Below, one piece after another: positions 38,726 through 47,084 of a stretch of 64,000 nt of DNA. Position 1 is the first letter of the stretch. Each line of letters opens with the position of its first letter. The notes beneath the pieces are model-generated. The model was not told the origin of the DNA. It made no database searches and saw nothing but the letters and a program-made list of their open reading frames with translations. Made by a program: the position numbers and the translations under genes. The DNA is from Enterococcus pallens ATCC BAA-351 (GTDB lineage Bacteria > Bacillota > Bacilli > Lactobacillales > Enterococcaceae). Location: NCBI RefSeq assembly GCF_000407485.1, contig NZ_ASWD01000002.1, forward strand, positions 62,001-126,000, read 5' to 3'.

Positions 38726-40878
38726 TCTTTCACCTCTTTGATGTGTTCAATCGTAACAGTTGGCGTACGTTTTGCAGGTTTTCTTACTAAGAAGTATAGC
38801 ATGACGATGATTAAAGCTATCGCCAGAACTAAACCTAGGCCAATCGTTCCACCCTCAAAGATAACGTGGCCGATTTGATAAATAATAAAGCTGACTACAT
38901 AAGCCAAACCACATTGATAAGCAATTGCTCGCAAGGTCCACTTCGTATCGCCCATCTCCCGATGAATCGCACCGATTGCCGCAAAGCACGGTGCACACAG
39001 CAAGTTGAATACTAAAAAGGAATAGCCGGCAACTGGTGTGTAGGCTGCTCTTAGGGCCTGCCAAATTTCCACACCATCCTCCGCTACTTCAGCATGACGA
39101 TACAAAATACCAAAGGTGCCAATAACATTTTCCTTGGCTACCAAGCCCGTAATCGCCGCTACGGCACCGCGCCAGTCACCCCAGCCTAAAGGTGCAAAAA
39201 TTGGAGCAATTAACCCACCTAAGAAAGCTAAGATGCTGTCGTTCTCATCCACTGATTGCAGTGAGAAGTCGTAGCTGGAAATAAACCAGATAATGATACT
39301 AGAAACAAAGATAATCGTTCCAGCCCGTTTTATAAAGGATTTGCTATGGTCATAGGTGTAGCGTAAGGTATTGCCAATTCTAGGCATATGATACAGCGGC
39401 AGCTCCATAATGAAGGGTGCTGGATCGCCAGCAAACAGCTTAGTTTTCTTTAAGGCAATCCCAGATAAGACAATCGCACCCATGCCAACAAAATATGCTG
39501 ACGGCGCAACCCAGCTGCTGTTAGGGAAGAACGCGCCTGCCACTAGAGCAATAATTGGTAATTTTGCGGAACAAGGCATAAAGGTTGTTAACATCGCAGT
39601 CATACGACGATCTTTTTCATTTTCAATCGTTCGGCTGGCCATTACCCCAGGCACTCCACAGCCTGTCGCAATCAGCATCGGAATAAAAGATTTCCCTGAC
39701 AAACCAAACTTGCGGAAAATTCGGTCCATAACGAAGGCAATCCGCGCCATGTAGCCGCAGTCTTCCAACAAAGCCAAACAGAAGAAGAGAACCATTAATT
39801 GCGGCAAGAAGCCTAACACTGCTCCAACACCTGCAATAATTCCATCTAAAATTAAGCTTTGCATCCACTCGGCCACATTCCATGAAGCCAAAGCATTGCC
39901 AACAAAATTCGGTACTGCTTCACCAAATAGGACGTCATTTACCCAGTCAGTCCCCATTACCCCAATGGTTTGAATCGAAATATAGTAAACGAGCCACATG
40001 ACAAGGGCAAAAATTGGCAAAGCCAAAAATCGATTGGTAACCACACGGTCTATTTTATCCGAAACAGATAATTTAAATTCATTATGATCAACAATACAGA
40101 GTGTTCGCAAATTGGTAATAAACTCATAGCGCTCATTAATAATGATGGTTTCTGCATCATCGCCAATGATTTTTTCAGTAATTTTGATGGTCTCTTCAAT
40201 TTCTTTTTGCTGGATATTGCTTAAGCTCAGCTGCTCTTGTGCACGTACATCTCTTTCAAACAGCTTTACACTGTACCAACGGCTATATTTTTCTAAAACC
40301 GTGTTGCCTAAGACTGAGACAATTTCACTAAGGGCGGCTTCTACTCGCTTGTCATAATGAGGATAGTTGGCTTCTTCAGGAGAGCCTTTTTTCGCTAGTT
40401 CGATCGCTTGCTCCACCGCTTTATCGACACCCCAATTTTTCAACGCACTAATACCTATAACCGGAACACCAAGCGCATAAGACAATTTTTCCAAATTGAT
40501 TTGTTTGTCCTCTTTTTTGATCAAATCCATCATGTTGACTGCAACAACTACCGGAATTCCGGTCTCAATCAATTGCGTAGTCAAATACAAATTGCGTTCT
40601 AAATTCGTACCATCAATAATATTCAAAATGACATCCGGGATATCTGATAACAAATAATCGCGAGCTACTACCTCTTCTGGAGAATAAGGCGACAATGAAT
40701 AGATCCCAGGCAGATCATCAATAATTATGTCATGCTGTTTCTTGTACTTTCCTTCTTTACGTTCAACGGTTACCCCCGGCCAATTCCCAACAAATTGATT
40801 GGTTCCAGTCAGTACATTAAAGGTACTAGTCTTTCCACTATTGGGATTACCGGCCAAAGCAATATGCAATTCTGCCAT
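38713..40878 (-). CDS. feoB: Ferrous iron transporter B
   Basis: FeoB is the main Fe(II) permease of anaerobes and microaerophiles. The 721-residue protein has an N-terminal GTPase domain (G1 GNPNSGKTS at about 8-16; G3 DLPGIYSL; G4 VNMMD), a guanine-dissociation-inhibitor-like helical region and a C-terminal membrane domain with two Gate motifs, including GCGVPGVMASRTIEN and the APCFAAIGAI segment. Its ATG immediately follows the feoA stop. It is regulated with feoA from the Fur-box promoter. Confidence 0.98.
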   Translation of the reverse strand: MAELHIALAGNPNSGKTSTFNVLTGTNQFVGNWPGVTVERKEGKYKKQHDIIIDDLPGIYSLSPYSPEEVVARDYLLSDIPDVILNIIDGTNLERNLYLTTQLIETGIPVVVAVNMMDLIKKEDKQINLEKLSYALGVPVIGISALKNWGVDKAVEQAIELAKKGSPEEANYPHYDKRVEAALSEIVSVLGNTVLEKYSRWYSVKLFERDVRAQEQLSLSNIQQKEIEETIKITEKIIGDDAETIIINERYEFITNLRTLCIVDHNEFKLSVSDKIDRVVTNRFLALPIFALVMWLVYYISIQTIGVMGTDWVNDVLFGEAVPNFVGNALASWNVAEWMQSLILDGIIAGVGAVLGFLPQLMVLFFCLALLEDCGYMARIAFVMDRIFRKFGLSGKSFIPMLIATGCGVPGVMASRTIENEKDRRMTAMLTTFMPCSAKLPIIALVAGAFFPNSSWVAPSAYFVGMGAIVLSGIALKKTKLFAGDPAPFIMELPLYHMPRIGNTLRYTYDHSKSFIKRAGTIIFVSSIIIWFISSYDFSLQSVDENDSILAFLGGLIAPIFAPLGWGDWRGAVAAITGLVAKENVIGTFGILYRHAEVAEDGVEIWQALRAAYTPVAGYSFLVFNLLCAPCFAAIGAIHREMGDTKWTLRAIAYQCGLAYVVSFIIYQIGHVIFEGGTIGLGLVLAIALIIVMLYFLVRKPAKRTPTVTIEHIKEVKEWQP

Positions 40879-41349
40879 CTATTCCGCCTCCTTGGCTACA
40901 ACAACCATCTCTGATTCACTTTTTCTCAAGCTTAATTCATATCCGCGAACCCGAATTTCCATTGGATCGCCTAAAGGTGCCAGCTTCACAACCTTCACCT
41001 TAGTTCCTTTCGTCAACCCCATATCCATCAAGCGACGCTTCACCGCACCACTGCCATGAACATTGACGATCTGACCTTCTTCACCAATAGCTAATTGATC
41101 TAATGAAGACCAGGCCTGCTGATCTTCTGTTATCTCTTTCACGAGAATATTCATTAATAAAGACTCGTCTAAAGCCACGCGGGTATTGTGTAATAAAACA
41201 ATACTATTGTCTCCGGAATGATTTACTACAGCTACCTTTGTTCCTACTGTCATTCCCAAATCCTGCATGTGGCGTTTTAATTCACTATTTAATTGAATGG
41301 CTTCAATTTGTACCACCTGATTTAACGGCATTTCTGCTAATGTAGTCAT
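40879..41349 (-). CDS. feoA: Ferrous iron transport protein A, two FeoA domains
   Basis: FeoA is a small SH3-like cytoplasmic partner of FeoB. Here 156 residues hold two FeoA domains in tandem, about 1-72 (HMQDLGMTVGTKVAVV) and about 80-153 (RLMDMGLTKGTKVKVV), where many organisms encode a single domain of about 75 residues. The two copies have diverged but keep the MGL/LGM-x2-GTK core. The stop is joined directly to the feoB start. The ribosome site GGAGGAG is close to the ATG. Confidence 0.95.
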   Translation of the reverse strand: MTTLAEMPLNQVVQIEAIQLNSELKRHMQDLGMTVGTKVAVVNHSGDNSIVLLHNTRVALDESLLMNILVKEITEDQQAWSSLDQLAIGEEGQIVNVHGSGAVKRRLMDMGLTKGTKVKVVKLAPLGDPMEIRVRGYELSLRKSESEMVVVAKEAE

Positions 41350-41378
41350 GGCTCCTCCACCCGCTTTTCGCTCTCATT

Positions 41379-41397
41379 AATAATGATAATCTTTCTC
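41379..41397. promoter_or_regulatory. Fur box of feoAB
   Basis: AATAATGATAATCTTTCTC matches the 19-bp Fur consensus GATAATGATAATCATTATC at 16 positions. It lies over the expected start of transcription. Confidence 0.8.
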
Positions 41398-41401
41398 ATT
41401 T

Positions 41402-41430
41402 AGAATACAGTGATTGCCATGAGAAGTCAA
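41402..41430 (-). promoter_or_regulatory. Promoter of feoAB
   Basis: On the minus strand TTGACT and TATTCT are spaced 17 bases, directly upstream of the Fur box. Confidence 0.8.
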
Positions 41431-41599
41431 TAAATTCTTGAGCATTTCAGTTGACAAATCGCTGATTCTATAGTTGGATTTTGGTCAAAAAAGTTATTCT
41501 AACTTTTTTTATTTGCTAAAAAAAACGTTGACTAACATTGTTCTTTCTTTAAAACCGCTAAAATCTGTGTAATGGTGTGTTTTCACCATTTTCCAAAAA

Positions 41600-41615
41600 A
41601 CACAAACTATTGTGC
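41600..41615. promoter_or_regulatory. NrdR box 1
   Basis: ACACAAACTATTGTGC agrees with the NrdR consensus ACACWATATATWGTGT at 13 of 16 positions. Confidence 0.72.
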
Positions 41616-41630
41616 ATGTGCTTTCTTGCA

Positions 41631-41646
41631 GCACAATATGTAGTAT
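41631..41646. promoter_or_regulatory. NrdR box 2
   Basis: GCACAATATGTAGTAT agrees with the NrdR consensus at 13 of 16 positions. It begins 31 bp after box 1, the three-turn spacing seen at known NrdR-controlled promoters. Confidence 0.72.
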
Positions 41647-41653
41647 CTTGTAA

Positions 41654-41681
41654 TTGACTTTTCTTCTATATCTTTTATACT
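41654..41681 (+). promoter_or_regulatory. Promoter of nrdHEF
   Basis: TTGACT and TATACT are spaced 16 bases, immediately downstream of NrdR box 2. Confidence 0.75.
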
Positions 41682-41711
41682 AGAGAATGTAAAGAAAAAG
41701 GAGGCCTTCTT

Positions 41712-41930
41712 ATGGTTAAAGTATATTCAAAAAACAACTGCATGCAATGCAAAATGACAAAACGTTATTTATCAGATAATAGTATTCCCTTTGAAGAAGT
41801 GAATATTGACAACGAGCCTGAAGCACTAGATTTCTTGAAAAACCAAGGTTTTCAAAGTGTTCCTGTCGTTTTCGGTGGTCAATCAGCCATTATCGGTTTC
41901 AGACCTGATCAACTAAAAGCCTTAGCTTAA
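41712..41930 (+). CDS. nrdH: Glutaredoxin-like protein NrdH
   Basis: NrdH is the dithiol reductant of class Ib ribonucleotide reductase. The 72-residue thioredoxin-fold protein has CMQCK as its redox motif at residues 11-14 and the C-terminal FRPDQLK helix typical of NrdH. AAGGAGG precedes the ATG. It is the first gene of the nrd cluster and is followed by nrdE after 119 bases. Confidence 0.96.
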   Translation: MVKVYSKNNCMQCKMTKRYLSDNSIPFEEVNIDNEPEALDFLKNQGFQSVPVVFGGQSAIIGFRPDQLKALA

Positions 41931-42049
41931 CCTGGAGCTTTGCAGTCGAAGGATTGCAAAGTTTCTTCTATTATAGCTCTACACTAATGGACTAATTTTT
42001 CAGCTGGAAGAATTAGTCCAAAACTATGAATAAGGAAAGAAGTGACGAT

Positions 42050-44209
42050 ATGAGCCTGAAAGACTTAGGAGACGTAAGCTACTTTAAACTAAACAATGAA
42101 ATCAATCGTCCAGTTAATGGACAAATCCCCTTAAACAAAGACAAGGAAGCGTTAGAAGCCTTTTTTAAAGAAAACGCAGAACCAAATACCCGCAAATTTG
42201 CCAGCACCCAAGAAAAAATTGCTTATCTAGTAGAGCATGATTATTTAGAAGAAGAATTTATTGCTAAGTACTCGCCAGAATTTATTGATCGTTTATTTAC
42301 CTTTTTAGATGAGCAAAATTTCACCTTCAAATCCTTTATGGCTGCTTACAAGTTTTATTCACAGTATGCCTTAAAGAACAACGAAGGCACTGAATACTTG
42401 GAAACTTATGAAGATCGTGTGGCTTACAATGCTTTGTACTTTGCCAACGGCGATGAGGAATTAGCCTTACGTCTAGCTGATGAAATGATTCATCAACGCT
42501 ATCAGCCAGCGACTCCGTCCTTCTTGAATGCTGGTCGCAAACGTCGCGGTGAATTGGTTTCTTGTTTCTTGATCCAAGTAACTGATGACATGAACAGCAT
42601 CGGCCGTTCGGTAAATTCAGCCTTACAGCTGTCACGAATTGGTGGCGGTGTTGGAATCAACCTGTCAAACTTGCGTGAAGCCGGTGCGCCAATTAAAGGA
42701 TACGATGGAGCTGCCAGCGGTGTTGTTCCCGTAATGAAATTATTTGAAGATAGTTTTTCTTACTCCAATCAGTTAGGCCAACGTCAAGGTGCTGGTGTCG
42801 TTTACTTAGATGTTTTCCATCCAGACATTGAAGTATTCTTGTCTGCTAAAAAGGAAAATGCTGACGAAAAAATTCGGGTTAAAACCTTATCCTTAGGTGT
42901 CACTGTGCCAGATAAATTTTATGAATTGGCTCGTAAAAACGAGGATATGTACTTGTTTAGTCCTTATGGTGTTGAGCGTGAATATGGTGTTCCTTATTCT
43001 TACGTTGATATTACTAAAGAGTATGACAACCTAGTGGCGAACCCAAATATTCGCAAGAAAAAAATCCGCGCCCGCGATTTAGAAAATGAACTATCTAAAC
43101 TGCAGCAGGAATCAGGTTATCCATATATTATCAATATTGATACAGCTAATAAAGCGAACCCTATTGATGGAAAAATCGTCATGAGTAATCTTTGTTCCGA
43201 AATTCTGCAGGTGCAAACACCTTCAGTAATTAACGATCGTCAAGAATACGATGAATTAGGAACAGATATTTCATGTAACTTAGGCTCAACCAATATTGTC
43301 AACCTGATGGACAGCCCAGATTTTGGTCAATCTGTTCGTACCATGGTTCGTGGTTTAACTTATATTACCGATGCTTCAAACATCGACGTCGTTCCTTCGA
43401 TTCAAAATGGCAATAGCTTGAACCACACAATCGGTTTAGGTGCGATGGGCTTGCACAGCTTCTTTGCGAAAAACTTAATGGTTTATGGTTCTGAGGAATC
43501 AATTGATTTCACTAATATTTACTTTACCTTATTAAACTACTGGACCTTAATGGAAAGCAACCAAATTGCCAAAGAACGCAAACAAGTTTTCCATAATTTT
43601 GAAAAATCAAAATATGCCGATGGAACTTATTTCGACAAATATTTGACGAATGAATTCTTGCCTAAAACGGATAAAGTCAAAGAAATTTTCAAGGACATTT
43701 TTGTTCCAACCAAAGAAGATTGGCAAGCACTGAAAGAAGCGATTCAAGAAGACGGCTTGTATCACCAAAACCGTTTAGCTGTCGCTCCAAATGGTTCAAT
43801 TTCATACATCAATGATACAAGTGCCAGCTTGCACCCAATCACTCGCTTAATTGAAGAACGTCAAGAAAAGAAAATTGGTAAAATTTACTATCCAGCTCCT
43901 TACTTGAATAATGAGACTTTGCCTTACTACACTTCTGCTTACGATATGGATATGCGGAAAGTGATCGATGTTTACGCAACGGCGCAACAACACATTGACC
44001 AAGGCATGAGCTTAACCTTGTTTATGCGTTCAGAAATCCCACGAGGCTTGTACGAATGGAAGAATGAAACCAAACAAACCACCCGTGACTTGAATATTTT
44101 ACGGAACTACGCCTTCTACAAAGGCTGCAAATCCATTTATTACGTTCGTACCTTCACTGAGGATGCCGAAGAAATCGGCTCAAACCAATGTGAAAGCTGT
44201 GTGATTTAA
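42050..44209 (+). CDS. nrdE: Class Ib ribonucleoside-diphosphate reductase alpha subunit
   Basis: NrdE reduces ribonucleoside diphosphates under aerobic conditions. The ATG at 42050 gives 719 residues and the family start SLKDLGDVSYFKLNNEIN; an upstream ATG at 42026 lacks a ribosome site. Active-site cysteine and radical-transfer features are seen around MSNLCSEILQ, and the C-terminal CESCVI carries the cysteine pair reduced by NrdH. No N-terminal ATP-cone is present, as is usual in class Ib. Confidence 0.97.
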   Translation: MSLKDLGDVSYFKLNNEINRPVNGQIPLNKDKEALEAFFKENAEPNTRKFASTQEKIAYLVEHDYLEEEFIAKYSPEFIDRLFTFLDEQNFTFKSFMAAYKFYSQYALKNNEGTEYLETYEDRVAYNALYFANGDEELALRLADEMIHQRYQPATPSFLNAGRKRRGELVSCFLIQVTDDMNSIGRSVNSALQLSRIGGGVGINLSNLREAGAPIKGYDGAASGVVPVMKLFEDSFSYSNQLGQRQGAGVVYLDVFHPDIEVFLSAKKENADEKIRVKTLSLGVTVPDKFYELARKNEDMYLFSPYGVEREYGVPYSYVDITKEYDNLVANPNIRKKKIRARDLENELSKLQQESGYPYIINIDTANKANPIDGKIVMSNLCSEILQVQTPSVINDRQEYDELGTDISCNLGSTNIVNLMDSPDFGQSVRTMVRGLTYITDASNIDVVPSIQNGNSLNHTIGLGAMGLHSFFAKNLMVYGSEESIDFTNIYFTLLNYWTLMESNQIAKERKQVFHNFEKSKYADGTYFDKYLTNEFLPKTDKVKEIFKDIFVPTKEDWQALKEAIQEDGLYHQNRLAVAPNGSISYINDTSASLHPITRLIEERQEKKIGKIYYPAPYLNNETLPYYTSAYDMDMRKVIDVYATAQQHIDQGMSLTLFMRSEIPRGLYEWKNETKQTTRDLNILRNYAFYKGCKSIYYVRTFTEDAEEIGSNQCESCVI

Positions 44210-44506
44210 TTGCCAGTTGCCAGTCCTGCTTTTCACAGTTTAACAATTGTGAACATCAGACATGAATATTTCATCTATTATAGACTCATACTGTCTAGCA
44301 GGATGGTATGCGTACGACAATCAGACTAATTTTTCCAAAGAAAAATTATTTCCATGTTCAGGAGTTAGCCGCCAGTCCCAAACTTATCACTATACAAAAG
44401 ACTAAGCACCTATCTCTGCACAGAAGAACGACAAGAACAAACATCACGAATCTATCTCGGTTCGTGATGTTTAACAGTAGTAAAGCAAGATCAAGGAGGA
44501 AACTAC
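44210..44506 (+). other. Long gap between nrdE and nrdF; no nrdI
   Basis: About 300 bases separate nrdE and nrdF, where related operons often place nrdI. No frame here resembles the flavodoxin NrdI. The stretch ends with a strong hairpin at 44439-44472. Confidence 0.7.
44439..44472 (+). terminator. Strong hairpin between nrdE and nrdF
   Basis: A perfect 12-bp stem (AAACATCACGAA/TTCGTGATGTTT) with a 10-base loop ends 34 bases before nrdF. There is no long T-run, so partial termination or transcript processing is more likely than full termination. Confidence 0.6.
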
Positions 44507-45472
44507 ATGGCAGAAACTTATTACAAAGCCATTAACTGGAATGAAATTGAAGATGTCATTGATAAATCAACCTGGGAAAAGCTGACTGAGCAATTTTGGT
44601 TGGATACTCGGATTCCTTTATCCAATGACTTGGATGACTGGCGCAAGCTGTCTGATTTAGAGAAAAAAGTGGTTGGTTACGTTTTTGGCGGCTTAACACT
44701 TTTAGATACGGTTCAATCAGAAAGTGGCATGGAACAATTACGTGCGGATGTACGTACTCCCCATGAAGAAGCTGTTCTGAATAATATCCAATTTATGGAG
44801 TCTGTTCATGCTAAAAGCTATTCTTCTATTTTCAGTACATTAAATACGAAGGCAGAAATTGACGAGATCTTTGAATGGACCAACACCAATGTTTATTTGC
44901 AAAAGAAAGCAGAACGTGTGAATGAAATTTATAAAAACGGCACCCCGCTTGAGAAAAAAATCGCTAGTGTCTTTTTAGAAACCTTCCTATTCTACTCTGG
45001 TTTCTATACTCCGCTATATTATTTAGGCAACAACAAGTTGGCTAACGTAGCGGAAATTATCAAATTGATCATTCGCGACGAATCTGTTCATGGCACCTAT
45101 ATTGGCTACAAGTTCCAACGTGGCTTCAACGAGCAGCCGCAGGAAGAACAAGAACGCTTGAAGGAATGGATGTACGATTTATTGTATGAATTGTACGAAA
45201 ACGAAGAACGTTATACAGAAGAATTGTACGATGAAATTGGCTGGACTGAAGAAGTCAAAACCTTCTTGCGCTACAATGCCAACAAAGCTTTGATGAACTT
45301 GGGAATGGACCCACTGTTCCCAGACACTGCTGATGATGTAAATCCGATCGTGATGAACGGTATCTCTACCGGTACCAGCAACCACGACTTCTTCTCCCAA
45401 GTTGGAAATGGCTATCTGTTAGGCCAAGTAGAAGCGATGCAAGACGATGACTACCTAATCGGGATGGATTAA
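44507..45472 (+). CDS. nrdF: Class Ib ribonucleoside-diphosphate reductase beta subunit
   Basis: NrdF carries the dinuclear manganese or iron centre and the tyrosyl radical. The 321-residue protein shows metal-ligand segments QSESGMEQL, QFMESVHAKSYSSIF and IRDESVHGTYIGY, and the YHAQ-type FLETFLFYSGFY core. AAGGAGG precedes the ATG. Manganese loading would need NrdI, which is not in this window and must lie elsewhere. Confidence 0.97.
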   Translation: MAETYYKAINWNEIEDVIDKSTWEKLTEQFWLDTRIPLSNDLDDWRKLSDLEKKVVGYVFGGLTLLDTVQSESGMEQLRADVRTPHEEAVLNNIQFMESVHAKSYSSIFSTLNTKAEIDEIFEWTNTNVYLQKKAERVNEIYKNGTPLEKKIASVFLETFLFYSGFYTPLYYLGNNKLANVAEIIKLIIRDESVHGTYIGYKFQRGFNEQPQEEQERLKEWMYDLLYELYENEERYTEELYDEIGWTEEVKTFLRYNANKALMNLGMDPLFPDTADDVNPIVMNGISTGTSNHDFFSQVGNGYLLGQVEAMQDDDYLIGMD

Positions 45473-45473
45473 A

Positions 45474-45521
45474 AAAAACCTTTATGACTGCAAGCACAAT
45501 CGGCAGTCATAAAGGTTTTTT
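45474..45521. terminator. Bidirectional terminator between nrdF and mgtC-like gene
   Basis: A long stem (AAAAACCTTTATGACTGC and near-complete complement) has A/T tails on both sides. Confidence 0.93.
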
Positions 45522-46225
45522 TATACATTAATCAATCGCAGCTTGGTAATGTTTTTGTACATGGACAAATCCTCAATGACATCTGTGTAGGATAAGCCCT
45601 TCGGCAGATCAATCGTGTATACGTTAGTATAAATCCGGTAATCATTGCGGAAGTCAACATTGAAATCGACATTGTCTACTTCGATTTTTTTGCTTTCGAA
45701 ATAGTTCATGATGAATTCTTTGGTTTCTTCTCGGTGAATGAAGCGTATTTCCAGCTTTTTAACCGCATGAACCTTGATGATTTTTTTTACCACTGTTAAC
45801 GCCAGCATTACTCCTACAAAACTGGCAAGTGCAATATTGTAATACCCCATTCCAATTGCCAAGCCTAACCCAGCACCTGCCCAAATCGAAGCCGCTGTAG
45901 TCAACCCCGTAATCGAGCGATTGGTCACGATGATCGTCCCCGCCCCTAAAAAGCCGACACCGCTAACTACTTGTGCGATTAGGCGGGCTTCATCGGAACG
46001 AACGACTCCTGCTAAGTTAGGATTTTCGATGGCGTACCGTAGGGAATTGCTGGCAATCTCGGTTTGAATCAAAGCAATAATGGTTGCCCCCATACAAACA
46101 AGAATATGAGTGCGAATCCCTGCCGGTCGATTGCGATACTCTCGCTCGATACCGATTGCTCCGCCCATAACCATCGCAATCAGCAAACGAAGCATAATCT
46201 CTGTAATAGATAAATCCATTTCCAT
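45521..46225 (-). CDS. MgtC/SapB family membrane protein
   Basis: This 234-residue protein has five or so N-terminal membrane helices with the MgtC hallmark GIEREYRNRPAGIRTHILVCMGA and GVGFLGAGTI, then a cytoplasmic ACT-like domain (about 150-234). MgtC proteins inhibit F-type ATPase and support growth in low Mg2+ in pathogens; the physiological role in Gram-positives is less clear. The ATG at 46225 sits about 6 bases from GAGGTG and is preferred over a GTG at 46234 that lies within that site. Confidence 0.9.
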   Translation of the reverse strand: MEMDLSITEIMLRLLIAMVMGGAIGIEREYRNRPAGIRTHILVCMGATIIALIQTEIASNSLRYAIENPNLAGVVRSDEARLIAQVVSGVGFLGAGTIIVTNRSITGLTTAASIWAGAGLGLAIGMGYYNIALASFVGVMLALTVVKKIIKVHAVKKLEIRFIHREETKEFIMNYFESKKIEVDNVDFNVDFRNDYRIYTNVYTIDLPKGLSYTDVIEDLSMYKNITKLRLINV

Positions 46226-46269
46226 TCCGATCACCTCTAGTTAAGTATAGCACGTCGGCGAAGGAACAA

Positions 46270-46989
46270 TTATTCAGAACCCTTCAATTGCGTCAATTCT
46301 GCTCTACTTAGTTCACGGTATGCACCCTTTGCCAAATCATTCGGTAAAGAGAGTCCACCCATGCGAAGACGTTTTAAATACGTCACTTCTTTTCCGCAGG
46401 CTTTCACCATCCGCTTCACTTGATGAAATTTCCCCTCCTGTAAAATAATTCGCACGATTGAGGTTTGTTTCTCTTCATTGATTGCATCAATTATCAGCTC
46501 TGCTGGCAAAGTTAACGCGCCATCCATGGGAATGCCTTCATGAAAACGCTGTTGATCGGTGGCTGTCATCACACCCGCCACCTGTGCCAAATACTCTTTT
46601 TCCACATGCTTTTTCGGTGACAGCAATTCATGGGCCAACTGACCATCATTAGTAATAAGAAGAAAGCCTTCAGTATCCTTATCCAAACGTCCCACAGGAA
46701 ATAAATCACTGCGATAATCTTGGGCCGCAAATAGATCCAGCACTGTACGATCCTTTTTATCTTCAGTGGCACTAACTACTCCAGCTGGTTTGTGTAGCAA
46801 ATAATAGTAATATTCTTGATAATTCAAGACTTCCCCAGCATAAGCCACTCGATCTTTTTCAGGCTCAACCTGAAGTTTGTCCTTTTTTTCAACTTGGTCA
46901 TTGACTGTAATTAGACCTTTTTTTATCAGCTGTTTGACTTCTTTTCGGCTGCCTAATCCAGCCTCGGCTAAAAATTTATCTAAACGCAT
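46270..46989 (-). CDS. 16S rRNA pseudouridine synthase, RsuA family
   Basis: This 239-residue enzyme isomerises uridine in rRNA (position 516 in E. coli). It has an N-terminal S4 RNA-binding domain (1-60; RLDKFLAEAGLGSRKEVKQL) and the catalytic domain with Asp in GRLDKDTEGFLL and KEYLAQ. Length and domains are standard. RsuA or RluB-like specificity cannot be told apart with confidence; the sequence looks closer to RsuA. Confidence 0.92.
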   Translation of the reverse strand: MRLDKFLAEAGLGSRKEVKQLIKKGLITVNDQVEKKDKLQVEPEKDRVAYAGEVLNYQEYYYYLLHKPAGVVSATEDKKDRTVLDLFAAQDYRSDLFPVGRLDKDTEGFLLITNDGQLAHELLSPKKHVEKEYLAQVAGVMTATDQQRFHEGIPMDGALTLPAELIIDAINEEKQTSIVRIILQEGKFHQVKRMVKACGKEVTYLKRLRMGGLSLPNDLAKGAYRELSRAELTQLKGSE

Positions 46990-47042
46990 GTTTTTCTCCC
47001 TATGTTTTTTTCCATTATGCCACAGAAAAGGACCGGCACAAA

Positions 47043-47076
47043 AGAAAAAACCGACGATCTTGGATGATAATCGGTT
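47043..47076 (-). terminator. Terminator of the response regulator/ABC operon
   Basis: AACCGATTATC and GATCGTCGGTT form an 11-pair stem with two mismatches, followed on the minus strand by TTTTTTC. Confidence 0.75.
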
Positions 47077-47084
47077 AATGACAA

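Larger units (their letters stand above)
41431..41711. other. Divergent control region between feoA and nrdH
   Basis: This gene-free stretch holds the nrdH promoter and NrdR boxes. It also contains an AT-rich symmetric element (AAAAAAGTTA-TTC-TAACTTTTTT, about 41488-41510) of unknown role between the two transcription units. Confidence 0.55.

Noticed and set aside
44308-44535. Open frame of 75 codons between nrdE and nrdF, considered as nrdI
   Set aside because: Its translation shows no flavodoxin features, it has no ribosome site and it overlaps the nrdF start; it looks like chance.
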